Assembly (NCBI GenBank): GCA_025765615.1
Contig: JAIVFJ010000259.1
Span: 22,168 to 86,167, forward strand
Origin: Zopfochytrium polystomum
Lineage: Eukaryota; Chytridiomycota; Chytridiomycetes; Chytridiales; Chytridiaceae
Direction: 5' to 3'
Length of the DNA stretch: 64,000 nucleotides
Part shown: piece after piece, positions 52,382 through 63,242 of the stretch
Layout of the letters: each line of letters starts with the position of its first letter
How positions within the stretch are numbered: the first letter of the stretch is position 1
Notes under the pieces: generated by a model
Databases searched by the model: none
What the model was told of the DNA's origin: nothing
The model's input: the letters and a program-made list of their open reading frames with translations, nothing else
Position numbers and translations under genes: made by a program

Positions 52382-54881
52382 TGCCAGAGGGTGTGACAGC
52401 ACCATGAAGAGGTTCTGATAGAGCTGAGGTATTTTTTACCTCTTTTTCAACACTAATGTTGGTCTCAAGAGGAGATTTGGTATCAGAAACAGGTTCTGAT
52501 TCTTCAACATCGGCAAATTCTTCAGGGTCGGTGTTCATATCAAAAGGAACTCGGGAGAGGGTGTCAGCAACAATATTGGACTTGCCAGGGACATGGACAA
52601 GCTCAACATCAAGGTCGCTAATTTGGTAAGCCCATCGGGCAAAACGGCCAGTTAAGCCTCCATTCTTAAACAAATGCAGGAGGGAAATATGATCAGTTTC
52701 AACTGTAAACTTCTGGTTGAATGTATATCGTTCGAATGTGTCAATGGCCCAGATAACAGCAAGCCCTTCACGATCTGTGTTACTGTAGCGCTTCTCCACA
52801 TCGGTGAGGACGCGGGAGGCAAATGCGATAGGTTTTCGGAGATGACGTGAAGTTGGATGTTCTGGGTCAACAGCATAAAGTGCAGCACCAAGGGCGACTT
52901 TAGATGCATCACAAACAATAACAAGTTTGTCGGACTCTTGTGGTAAGTAAAGGAGCGTATCCTTCGCAAGTTCTGCTTTGAGGATCTGGAAGGCATTTTC
53001 CTGGTCAGCAGTCCAAGTAAATGCGTCAGTTTTCTTCAACAATTGGTAAAGTGGTTCTGCTTTATCAGAAAAGTGTGGAATAAATCTCTTAAAGTAGTTG
53101 GCAAAACCAAGGAAACGTTGCAATTGCGTCAGCGTTTGGGGTGTTGGGTAATTATCGAGAGATACAGTTTTGGTGTAGTCTTTGCACACTCCATCCTTTG
53201 AGACACGATGTCCAAGGAACGGAAGGTCAGCATAAAGAAAGTTGCATTTGGAGGGTTTAAGCTTCAGATTATATCCCTTAAGTCTTTCAAAGACATTACG
53301 AAGGTGTTCAAAGTGTTGATCGAGTGAGTCAGAGTAGATGACAATGTCGTCAACATAAACCATGCAATAAAGCCATTTGATACCAGCCAGGACAGTGTCC
53401 ATAGCACGTTGGAAGGTTGGTGGGCTATTACAAAGTCCAAAGGGCATGACATTGAATTCATGAAGGCCTTGTGAGGTTATGAATGCAGTTTTTTCTCTGT
53501 CGTCAGGATGAACAGGGATTTGCCAGAATCCACTAAGTAGATCCATAGCACTGAATACAAGTTTATGACCAATGGCGTCAAAGATCTCCTCGATACGGGG
53601 GCGTGGATATCTGTCACGGACAGTGATTTCATTCAGTTTTCTGAAGTCGGCACAGAAACGCCATGAACCATCTGGCTTTTTGGCAAGTACAACAGGAGCA
53701 GCAAAGGGCGATCGAGACTCTCGAATGACATTATCATTTTTCATCTTAGAGATGTGTTCACGTAGAACAGCAGTTCTTCCCATTCCTTCAGGGTACGGAT
53801 TGGAGGCAGGAATCTTAGCTCCAGGTTGAAGCTCAATCCGATGAGGTGATGCAAACTTAGTTCCAGTGATTTTTCCAGGTCGGAAGATGTCAATGAACTC
53901 AAAAACGAGTGCTTTCAGCTTCTGGACAGCTTCTTCTCCTTCTTCTCCAAAGGTTTTGACAATGTGACCAGTTTTAATCTTATTACATATATCATCATTG
54001 GTCATGGTTGCTTCAGCTGGAAGGTAATCAAGTCGTTCTTCTGCCACAGAGTTTCTCATTGGCATCTGTGGGTCTAATTCAGAATGGAGAGCAGTTGGAA
54101 CTTCTCTGAGAGAAACTGCTTCTGGTTCGGCAAAAGTTTCACCAGAAAATGTGGTGGAGGTTTCATCAGAGTCAGGGTTTCTAGCAACTCGGGTAGACTG
54201 AAGAAGGTCCTCCCACTGAGAGAAGTCAGTTTTGTTAATTTCTGAATTAAATATAAATTCTGACAGGTCAGCACAGTTGCCAACTGTGGCTTCTGATGCA
54301 TTGTCATCAAAATTAGGATCGTCGAGCTTATTCAGGATATCTAGGAAGGACGTAGTGTCTGAAGGATCATGTTTTGAAGCAAGGAGAGTCATTTCAATCA
54401 AGCTTTGAGGGTCATTATGGAGTGAGTCAGGAACATCAATGATTTGCTTCGGCCGAGGGTCAAACGGGACTTCTCCATGTTTGTTCTCTGGTGGTGGTGG
54501 GAGATCAAGGATAGAGGCAAATCTGGTTCCTCTTTTGATGCGAATCAGGGCACTTCCTGTCATGAAGATGGGCAATTTGAATTCCCTTGCATGTTCATAA
54601 ACATGAAGGTCATTGGCGTTAAAGAGTGATGAAGGGAAAAGTATTCCTTTGTCAGTGAGGCTGTTCTCAGGTGAGGCATGGACGAGAGTGTCACGGTACT
54701 CGAGTGGTCGATCTAACATCAGGTGGACTGCATTCTTATCACTACCAGGAAGGAGGGTAATGTTCTTAGTGGCAATGAGAAAAGAGTAGGAGATCTCTTC
54801 TTTGATTGGTATTCTCTGAGTCCAATGGGTTTTCAATGGGTTGTCATAAGTTGACGGCCAAGGTATGTGTTGATGGTCCAT
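52332..54881 (-). pseudogene. Gypsy-3 reverse transcriptase and RNase H
   Basis: 849-codon open frame. After a ~300-residue linker come the RT blocks: Ser-Pro-Phe-Ala-Ala-Pro-Val-Val-Leu, Arg-Phe-Cys-Ala-Asp-Phe-Arg-Lys-Leu-Asn, Met-Pro-Phe-Gly-Leu and Tyr-Val-Asp-Asp (53346-53357). RNase H has Val-Cys-Asp-Ala-Ser, the Asp-Arg-Glu-Gly-Leu-Ala box and Glu-Thr-Asp-His, then the tether ends in Ala-Asp-Thr-Leu-Ser-Arg. It stops at 52332, about 50 nt inside the nuclease domain read in the +1 frame. At its start, a 10-bp tandem duplication (about 54824-54843) puts it out of frame with protease. The RT itself shows no missing catalytic residue. Confidence 0.92.
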
Positions 54882-55729
54882 TCAACTTGCGATGTACTGT
54901 ATTTGATGTCAATGTTAAAACTGCGCATTGCAGGGGTACCGATGATAATAGGTCGAGGGCACTTCTGAACAACAGAGAACCAGAGGGTGCGAGAGCCACG
55001 GCTTGAGTGGCCGAGGTTAAGCTGAAGCTTAGTATATCCGATGATTGGGACATGGCCACCAATTCCACTACTCATTTTGGGTGTTTTTGGTTTGTAGTTG
55101 ATGGTCATATGCTCAATTTTCTTTAGGAGGTCAACTGTGATGACATTGTGATTAGAACCTGAGTCGATGAGGCAGTTGGGAATAACTTTTCCTTCAAGCC
55201 AAGCGCAGGCTTCAGCAACAGTAGAGTCACGAAATTGCTGGTAATCTTCATCTGGCGGCTCAGCAAGTTCTAAATCAGGCTGTGCAGTTGACATTTTGTT
55301 TTTTGTAGTTGTAAATTCAGGCTCACTTTCGTGATTGGAGCTGGAGTTGGAAGTAGTTCTCGAATCAATTTGAGGAGGTTCATATAAGGTGCTAGTCTTT
55401 TTACATGGTGTATATGAAGTAGGAACAGTCTCTCCAGGTTTTTGAGGGGGTGGTCGCTCCGTTGACCGCAGAGGATTGCGAATGCAAGGGCGAGATGTTT
55501 GAATCAAGCGGAACATCTTCATTAAAAAAGGATTAAGTTCTGGGTGAAAAATGATTGGAGAGGGATAGCGAATAGCAGTAGAAAAATTGTGGGCACACAG
55601 GTGGTAGGTGCCTCCTCCTATATCGGATGGCGCGTCGAACAGATTTACGTAAAGTTGGGGGTAGGACAGTTGGAGAATGGGTAACCCATGTACCATCTTT
55701 TTGAGGGTAAAGGAGAGGTGGAAGCCCAT
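54833..55729 (-). pseudogene. Gypsy-3 aspartic protease region
   Basis: The frame contains a Ser/Thr/Pro-rich gag tail and then the protease: Cys-Leu-Ile-Asp-Ser-Gly-Ser-Asn-His (about 55170) and the Pro-Ile-Ile-Ile-Gly-Thr-Pro flap-like segment (about 54945). It ends at a TGA created by the 10-bp duplication that separates it from RT. It would cleave Gag-Pol. Confidence 0.82.
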
Positions 55730-56430
55730 TCTTAGTTAAAATAGAATAATTGAAATGAAGAATCATGCCAGAGTGGTTCAAGTCAGTAGAGAACTTAAAG
55801 AAGTAACCGATATTTCGGCAGAGCGGGAAGTTGACAGGAAGTCGCTTTGGAGTCTTCAGGATAAGAGTAAAGGGTTGAGGCATGACAGCAACAAGCTTTG
55901 TGATTAAAATTTCATTGAAGTCATCAAGGACAACAGCAGGGTGGCCACCTTGGAAAAGATTTGGCAGAAAAGCAGTGTAAGTTGGGGATAACAGGATGAG
56001 TTTTATTTCTTCTAAAAATGATGGTGATAAGACTGAAGTCAAAGGGGGAAAAGCATGGCTCTCCAATTGGACCATGGTAAAAAAGGATGTAGGTAAATCA
56101 TAAATGGGTTGGGATAAAGGTAAAGATAACTCAAGCAGAGGGCTTGGAGTCATTGGCTTGTTTGAGGCCACTGCAGAGGCAGGGGTTAGAGCAGTTGGAA
56201 ACATAGAAGGCGGAAAGCCATACTTAAGGTAATGTTCAGCCATCTGCATAAGAATGCAGTATCGATCAGGGTGTCAAAGGCTGAGAGGAATGTGACTGCA
56301 GAGCTGAGGAGGCTTGGGCACATAGGGGCCCCTGTTGAAGCTTTGAGAATAGCGACGGCCAGAGGGCAGTTGTTGCTCGTTGTTGTAAACCTCAGCCTCA
56401 GGTTGATCTTCCTCAAAGAGTTGGTCATAG
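55533..56430 (-). pseudogene. Gypsy-3 gag, 5' end lost
   Basis: Two overlapping frames (56428-56186 and 56249-55533) carry a capsid-like region without a visible CCHC knuckle. The true start lies upstream of 56430 and was removed by the Copia-4 insertion. Identity as gag rests mainly on position before protease. Confidence 0.55.
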
Positions 56431-56741
56431 GCTGTTGAGATTCGACCCACGGGGTACACTACGCCCGTTACTGATGATCCCTTTGAGAACTCCATCCAAT
56501 CACATTGGATGGGGTGTTTGAAGGGCTCAGTAGATTCAATACTTGAATGGGGCGCTCGGAAGGGCTAATCTGTTCTCAATAAAAAGAGATAGGCAAAGGC
56601 GGCTGTTGTTCTAGCTTTGTTCATCCTACCGGTAGGAACAATGCAATTAGAACATGCACAAAAACGCGCAAACTACGCACTCTGCACATGTAACACAGCA
56701 CAGCAAGCATGCAGAAGCAGTGTACCACTGCCCCAGGCTCC

Positions 56742-56850
56742 GGAATTCCGCTCTCTGCACCGGAATTCCGCCCTTTTGCATCGGAATTCCGCTTCCTGAT
56801 CTGGAATTCCTCTCTCTGCACCGGAATTCCGCTTCCTGATCTGGAATTCC
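56742..56850 (+). promoter_or_regulatory. Array of six GGAATTCC palindromes in the Copia-4 LTR
   Basis: GGAATTCC at 56742, 56762, 56783, 56803, 56823 and 56843: spacing 20, 21, 20, 20, 20 bp, about two helical turns. The same array is in the 3' LTR (63552-63660). It is absent from the older LTR at 39079-39939. Possible binding sites for a dimeric factor; function unproven. Confidence 0.6.
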
Positions 56851-57059
56851 AGCTTTCCTGCTGTGCTGTGCAATCTGAGCAATGCAACAGGGCATTTCTA
56901 AAAGTGAGATAAAAACTGAGCTCACCAGAGATTGCACCAATCATTGGATTTCTAAAAACAAGGAAAAAAGCGGCTTGTCTCCCAAACAAGCTTCCTGATT
57001 TGGAAACAACCAAACCAATTTACAAGCAACTGTTTCTCAAACAAGCTGTAAATTGGTTC

Positions 57060-57290
57060 CTGGTGGTACTCAGCCCAGACAAAGTGCTCAGCCCAAGGTG
57101 GTACTCAGCCCTGGCTGGTACTTAGCCCTGGGTGGTGCACAGCCCAGGCTGGTACTCAGCCCTGGGTGGTGCTCAGCCCAGGCTGGTACTTAGCCCTGGC
57201 TGGTACTCAGCCCTGAGTGATGCCCAGCCCTGGGTGGTACTCAGCCCTGAATGGGTACTTAGCCCAGGCTGGGGGTTGGTGCTCAGCCTG
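57060..57290 (+). repeat. Tandem ~20-bp repeats in the Copia-4 LTR
   Basis: About ten degenerate units of the type TGGTACTCAGCCC(T/A)GG(G/C), with variants TTAGCCC and TGCTCAGCCC. Also in the 3' LTR (from about 63870) and reversed at 39405-39560. Confidence 0.85.
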
Positions 57291-57838
57291 TTTTATCTCA
57301 TTTCTGTGGCCTGCTCTGTGCAGCCCACTGCTCTCTCTGTTTTCTGATGGCTCCAACCTGCAGGAGTATAAAAGCAGCAACCTCTCACAGAGATCAAAAA
57401 AGGAATCCAACCCCCTCCTTGCTGCTTTAACAGAATCCAGTGCAAAACAAGCCAATCTCTCTTCCTCCATTTGCTCTCTCTTCCATCTCTGCCCACTCAC
57501 TCCTCTCTCCTCTCTACATCCTCTCACTCCTCTCCCTTTTCCATCATCACTGCTCTCTCTCTCTCTCTCTCTCTCTTCATCCCCACACACACCAAGTCCC
57601 TCCAGTCCTGGGTGGGATTTCATCACAAAGCTAGAAACAAGCCGCCGGCCACATTTGTACGCTCGAACAGGGCCCTGCTGCTCTTACAAGAAAAGGGTTT
57701 CTGACTCTAAACAAGACCAACCTGTCTGTGAGCACCGGCTCACCAGCTACTTTAAGGCAACAAAGGGCTCTTGGCTCTCTACAAGAAAAGGGCTACCGCT
57801 CTAAACAAGTCCACTGGTCCACCAAGCCGCTACCTAGC

Positions 57839-59134
57839 ATGCCTTCTTCAACCCCCAAGGCTGTCCGCTTCTCTTCTTACGGCTACCAGGCTTGGGAACT
57901 GCATGTGGAAGAAGTCATCAAGCCGGTCATGGCATACAATCTTGTTGCCAGCTTCCTCAAACCTGATTACTTTGGTACGTTCAACGAGCACTGCACCAAG
58001 GTCGGCATCGGTGCTGCTCCTCCCAGTATTGGTTCTCCCCCTGAATCCTCTGCAACGGCGGAGGCCAAGGCTGCGTACAGTGAGATGTACCGTCTGCACC
58101 ACGCTGCCCTTGACAAGTACCACACTGGTATACGCCAAGAACACAAGACCTACAGGGAGCTTGAGGCCCAACACGACAAGGCGGTTGCTACCCTCGACTC
58201 CTGCTCGCGCATTGAGGATGTGCGCTCCATGAATGCGGCAAACATCACCAACTGCGCTGACCGGTACAAGTGGCTCAATGACAAGTACGCCCTGCAGGAC
58301 CACACTGGTTCACAGCAGGACAAGTGGCTTGCGACTTACAGTCGTTTGGCAAAACCCAGAGACTCTGGTCCGGCAGTCCAGGAGTGGTACACCACTCTGA
58401 CCACACTGGTCACGGATTGGCCAAAGCATTTCAAATGTACTGCCACCACTTGCAGGGGTGTGACAAACATCCTGCGTTCTGCCATCATCCACAAAGCAAG
58501 GGAAACGCTGCCTGGACATGAAATCTTCTCTGGCGTTCGTCAAAATCTTCTCAAGGGGCTGTCAGGCTACGCCAACACCAGCGATCTCATCAAGGAGTTG
58601 ACAAACTGCCACACGCTGTACCAGCAAAGCAAAGAGAAGAACAGCAGACACTCTGCTCACCATGGCACTTCTGAGATGGAAACAGCTGCTTCAGCAAAGA
58701 CCTCAGTGGCAACCAAGAAGCGCAAGATCGGTGAGGCACTCAACGGCAAGCCTACTTGTGACCTTCATGGAATCTGGGTCTCACACTCTCGCGAGGAATG
58801 CCTCAAGTTCCCTCAGGGGAAGTCAGAGCCGGCTCGCCCTGCAAAGAAGGCCAAGGGCAAGCAGCCTGCACACGCCAAAGAAGCCAAGGCCACGTCAGCT
58901 GATTCCAAGAAAGCTACTGAAACTGCCAAGATTGCACGTGAGGTGGCCGCTAAAGAACACCACCAAGCCTCTTGCGCAGGCTCTGAGGACTCTCCTCCCC
59001 ACAAATGCTACAGGATGGATACTCCACCACCACCTCCTGAAGCAGAAGACGTCGAAATGTTGGAGTTCAGTACTGAGGGTGGCTCTGGACGACTTCCTTT
59101 CAGTAGAAAGGGCACTTGCGGCACGGGAGTTTGA
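57839..59134 (+). CDS. gag: Copia-4 Gag
   Basis: Frame from the ATG at 57839 (chosen by homology to the Copia-2 gag start) to TGA at 59132. A capsid region with a conserved Trp-Leu-Asn-Asp-Lys-Tyr segment precedes a basic stretch and a variant zinc finger Cys-X2-His-X5-His-X4-Cys (Cys-Asp-Leu-His-Gly ... Cys, 58759-58803), as in Copia-2. A Lys/Ala-rich and then Pro-rich tail follows. Protease lies in the +1 frame from about 59080, where Copia-2 has one continuous frame, so this is either a one-base lesion or a +1 shift. Confidence 0.85.
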   Translation: MPSSTPKAVRFSSYGYQAWELHVEEVIKPVMAYNLVASFLKPDYFGTFNEHCTKVGIGAAPPSIGSPPESSATAEAKAAYSEMYRLHHAALDKYHTGIRQEHKTYRELEAQHDKAVATLDSCSRIEDVRSMNAANITNCADRYKWLNDKYALQDHTGSQQDKWLATYSRLAKPRDSGPAVQEWYTTLTTLVTDWPKHFKCTATTCRGVTNILRSAIIHKARETLPGHEIFSGVRQNLLKGLSGYANTSDLIKELTNCHTLYQQSKEKNSRHSAHHGTSEMETAASAKTSVATKKRKIGEALNGKPTCDLHGIWVSHSREECLKFPQGKSEPARPAKKAKGKQPAHAKEAKATSADSKKATETAKIAREVAAKEHHQASCAGSEDSPPHKCYRMDTPPPPPEAEDVEMLEFSTEGGSGRLPFSRKGTCGTGV

Positions 59135-61253
59135 AATTGGAACATGCCAGGCCGTTGAGGTGGAGGAGGAATTTGAAGTGGAACTCACAGTTACACTTCT
59201 TGACGGCAGAATGGATCCAGACTGGATCACTGACAACATTGTCTCAAACGTCGGCTACAAAGTGATGTACGAATCTGGACGCTTCCTCTACCGCAACGTC
59301 ACCTACCGCCGCATCTACGAGACTGCGCTGATGGCAAGACTTGCTGGCAGCAACCCACACCAGGTCATCCTTGACTCTGGGGCTTCCAGGACAATGTCAC
59401 CTTGTGAAGAGCACTTCACAAACTTGCGGCCCACCTCCCAGCAGATCAAAACAGCTGACGGCTTTGCAACTGCCACTGGAGTGGGCGACTTCACCCTGTT
59501 CGTTAACGGAAGAGCTCTCATCATGAGGAACTCGCTCTATGTGCCAGAGTTCTCAGACACTCTACTCTCCGTTCAGCAAATCGTGCGGCAGACAGGTCAC
59601 AACGTGACTTTCACAGCAGACACAGCCCTATTGCACCCTCGGGTACATGGTTCAGACTTTACCATTGCTCACAGGGACACAGGAAATGTTTATGTTGTGG
59701 ACCCTTCTCTTCTGACGGGACATACTGGTCTCGACAGGGCAGAACTTGGAAGGGACGCGCCGACTCCTTCGGGGGACGCCCCAGGTGAGTCGCAACAGCA
59801 AACTGCTCCTTTGCAAACTGCAACTCCAACTTTAAGTCAAACTGACCCAGACCCTTTACCAAACCCTCAGAACATTGAAGCAGTCCGAGCTCTTCACAAG
59901 AAATTTGGTCACCTGTCTTTATCTTCTTTGAAGCGTACTTGGTCAAATCTGAATAAAGTTGGTCATTCATTTTTCCCCATCCATGACATTCCCTGCGTGA
60001 CATGTGATGTTGGGAAATTGAAAGCTTCGCCTATCCACTCCACTTCCAGACCAAACACCACACTGCTTGGTCGTTTACACACTGATGCTGTCCCACTGCC
60101 CGCACGTGGACACCATGGTGAAAAACATTGGCAACTGGTTGTGGAAGAGTCAACCCGTTGGCTTGACATTGAGTTCCTCAACTCTTTGTCCGACGCGCCC
60201 ACAAGATTCCGGTCTACGATCGAAAGGTTTGAACAACAACATGGCAAACATATCACATCTGTGCGCTGTGACAGGGGGGAAATCTTCAAAGATGGAGAAT
60301 TCAAAACTTGGGCCAATACTCGGCATCCTCCTATTGTTTTAGAACCTAGTCCTGCATTCACCAAGGAATTCAATGGGCTGGTAGAACGTCAGGTCAACAC
60401 TCTCAAAGACATGGCACACTGCATGCTCTTAGAGTCACGATTGCCCCACTCTTTCTTTGTGTATGCAGTCCGCTACGCAGCATACATCAAGAACAGGGTT
60501 TACCACTCTTACACTAAGAAAACACCTTATGAAGCTTGGTACGGTGAAAAGCCAAATGTTGATCACATCCGCACTTTTGGCTGTTTGGTTATCCACCGTA
60601 TCCCAAAGGAAAAGCGTTCACTTAAACATCCTGACAAAGGGGCGCCAGGCATATTCTTAGGGTATAAAGGAAACACTCTTCCAGTAGTCTACGACTTGAA
60701 AACTCAGAGAATATCGGAACACTTCCATGTCTCCTTTCACGAAAATGTTTTTCCTGGCATTGTGCGGAACTGGAGACAGTTCCTTCATGACTCCCGCTTG
60801 AAGGAATGGGGACCAGTCCAACCCACAGCTCAGGATTTCCAATATCTTTCCACCTCGTTGCATACCCCCGCTATGTCCACTGATCCAGATGTGGCACATC
60901 CTGACGCTCTGTCTGACTCACAAGAAGACGATGTACCACCTGCAGAATCACAGGGGGGAGATCTACAGCCGGGTATGCTATACGACGCTTCTGATTCTGA
61001 ACCAGAGTCAATACCTGATGAACAGGAAATCCCTCCTAGGGAGCGCTCAACTTCTCCTGACATTCTAGCTTTGCCAGAGTCAACAGGGGAGGCAACAAAT
61101 CCCCCAATCATACCACGAGAGCCATCAGGTTTACGAGACTACCTGGCATTGAAGGCAAACCTTTGTAAACTACGAACAAAACCATCAATTGCCACAAGTC
61201 CTTCCACTTACAGTCGGAAAACCACTCCGCGCTTTAACTGCAAGAATTCGTAA
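59080..61253 (+). pseudogene. Copia-4 protease and integrase
   Basis: Real coding starts where homology to Copia-2 begins in this frame (Leu-Asp-Asp-Phe-Leu-Ser near 59090); the open frame extends further left only as a shadow of gag. Protease Leu-Asp-Ser-Gly-Ala-Ser lies at about 59372. GAG-pre-integrase has His-Lys-Lys-Phe-Gly-His (59895) and Cys-Val-Thr-Cys-Asp (59995). Integrase has His-Thr-Asp-Ala (60080), Arg-Cys-Asp-Arg-Gly (60265) and Gly-Leu-Val-Glu-Arg (60375). An acidic linker runs to a frameshift near 61190. Confidence 0.88.
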
Positions 61254-62998
61254 ACTACGGATAGCACGGGGACAATTTCGTGAACTCTACCAAACGCTCA
61301 AAGCATACACTGTGCTTGAGCCGGAGGAAGTCACAGCATATCCAACAGAAAGGATCCACCAGCGGGACTTACCACCACTCCCTGCTTCACATAAAGAGGC
61401 CATGCGTTCTCCTTTTGCAAAGTATTGGAAGGCAGCTCAACTCTCAGAGATCAATTCGATCACATCAAAGCATGTCTGGGACTTAGTGGCTCGACCTAAA
61501 GGGCGTAAGATACTCAAGCCCAAATGGGTTTTTGCCTACAAGTTTGACAGTGAAGGGTACCTTGAACGCTTCAAGGCTCGCCTTGTTGGTCGGGGTTACA
61601 CTCAGATCTTTGGTCAGGACTACAATGAGACCTTCTCCCCTGTCGTCCGCAGCTCCTCCATACGGGCAATCCTTGCTATCTCGTTGCTGTTTGACCTCAT
61701 ACTTGCAGGCCTTGATGTCGAAACTGCATACTTGAACGCCAAACTGGACATTGAAAACTTCATGGAACAACCAGAAGGCTTTGAGATAAGTGGTGCAGAC
61801 GGGATACTTCTTGTCTGTTTACTCAGGAAGAGTCTGTACGGACTGCACCAGTCTGGTCGACAGTGGTACAAAACAATCCGCAACTTCCTAGTAGAAATTG
61901 GATTTACGCAATTGAAGACTGACCACTGTGTCTTTGTGCAAAGGCACCCTGATGGAAAGGTCAAGACCATCATCACTCTATACGTAGATGACATCCTCAT
62001 CTTCAGTCACACTGAAGAAGAAATTGCCAAAATTCTTTCTCTGATCAAATCAAAGTTCAAAATCCGCGAGGACCTCAACCCAAAAGTTGCTGTTGGCATT
62101 CAAGTTGAGAAAATCAAAGATGGAATCTTATTGGACAGAAAAACTACACACAGCATGTCTTGGAGGAAGCAAACTACTGGTGTGACGATGAAGGCTTACC
62201 TGTCAAAATCAAAGCAACTCCCATGTCCACGACATGGATGCACGATGTGGACTCTGGAAAACTTCCACAAAAAGAGTCGGAATACTTCCGAAGCACACTC
62301 ATGCAACTTGCTTACCTTGCAAACTTGACGCGCCCTGACATTGCGTATGCTGTGAATACACTTGCACAATACCAGTCCACTCCAACCCATTCAGATTCCC
62401 TTGCGCTTGACAGATTGCTGCGATATGTCCGCGCTACCTGGGATCATGGACTTTTCTACCAAAAGGGAGACTCCCAGATGACATGCATCACCAATGCAAC
62501 GCTCCCAGAGGTAGAGAAAGCTGCGGGTATTTCTTACCCAGAGTGGATGAACCACATGGCTACGCTGATGCCAGCTATGCTGAAGAGGATGGACGCAAGT
62601 CGAGGTCAGGGCATGTGTTCATGCTTTGCGGGGGTGCTATTACATGGTACAGCAAGAAACAATCAGTTGTCGCTTTGTCCTCAACTGAGGCGGAATACTT
62701 CTCCCTTACTGAGGCCATCAAAGAGGCAATCTGGCTACGAATGCTCTTCCAGGAGCTGGGTATGGATTTAAATAAGCCCACTACTGTTTTTGAAGACAAT
62801 CGTTCAACCATAGCTATTGCTATGAATCCAATACACCATGGTCGGGTCAAACACTTTGACGTGAGGTTGCATTTCATACGGGGACAACTTGGAGAAAAAG
62901 GAGGTTCAACTCATTCATTGCCCAACGGACAAGATGATAGCCGACCTTCTAACCAAAGCTCCTTCCCGCAGCTCAACATGCAAAGCTTGCATCACTGA
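61190..62998 (+). pseudogene. Copia-4 reverse transcriptase and RNase H, frameshifted
   Basis: Three consecutive frames. RT (61189-62155) has Lys-Trp-Val-Phe-Ala-Tyr-Lys, Leu-Asp-Val-Glu-Thr-Ala-Tyr-Leu-Asn and Tyr-Val-Asp-Asp (61981-61992). The connection and start of RNase H lie at 62160-62550. RNase H proper, from 62550, has Tyr-Ala-Asp-Ala-Ser-Tyr, Ser-Ser-Thr-Glu-Ala-Glu-Tyr and Glu-Asp-Asn-Arg-Ser-Thr, with a last shift near 62890 before the Asp-Leu-Leu-Thr-Lys end signature. Catalytic residues are present but not in one frame. Confidence 0.87.
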
Positions 62999-63242
62999 TG
63001 GGAATTTGCCAGTCTCGCCGACCTCCAAGGTGTAAGCGTGGTGCCCACGCTCAAATCAGCACAACGCTTAGTCTAAAGGCTCTCTCTGGCTTCTCCAGCT
63101 ACACGTGTGGGTTCATGCGGTTTTCACAAGTTGTAGGGGGGTACATGGGTGGGTTCGAGTCCCACTGCTTGGCTGGCCATTGTTGGACAGCCATGTACTC
63201 CAGGAGAAAACAGTTGCCCCCTCTCTTTCTATGCGGGGGTTG
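62999..63242 (+). other. Copia-4 3' untranslated stretch with T-arm-like hairpin
   Basis: Holds GTGGG-TTCGAGT-CCCAC near 63150-63167 (box-B/T-arm-like) and ends in GCGGGGGTTG, a weak polypurine tract, before the 3' LTR. Confidence 0.5.

Larger units (their letters stand above)
42869..56432 (-). mobile_element. Gypsy-3, old Ty3/Gypsy element with captured nuclease
   Basis: Minus-strand element: gag (56430-55500), protease (about 55200-54840), RT/RNase H (54881-52450), EEP nuclease (52381-51554), integrase (51100-50317), an unrecognised block, integrase tail with chromodomain, and 3' LTR. Its 3' LTR is split by Gypsy-1 and its 5' side is cut by Copia-4, so no LTR pair can date it. Coding damage seen: a 10-bp tandem duplication at the protease-RT join, a frame offset at RT-nuclease, two nonsense codons in the nuclease and an indel before the tail. 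RT and nuclease-integrase otherwise keep long open frames. Confidence 0.88.
56433..57838 (+). repeat. Copia-4 5' LTR and leader
   Basis: Starts at 56433. The inner end lies between 57625, where the lone LTR at 39079 stops matching, and 57838, just before gag. The leader 57680-57820 resembles the Copia-2 LTR end, so the LTR may reach gag. Contains a palindrome array (56742-56850), a ~20-bp repeat array (57060-57290), TATA GTATAAAAGC near 57365 and a (TC)n tract near 57552-57573. Confidence 0.8.

Noticed and set aside
56742..56850. Possible CRISPR array because of regular 20-bp spacing
   Set aside because: The repeated unit is an 8-bp palindrome with near-identical spacers, inside a eukaryotic LTR; no cas genes.
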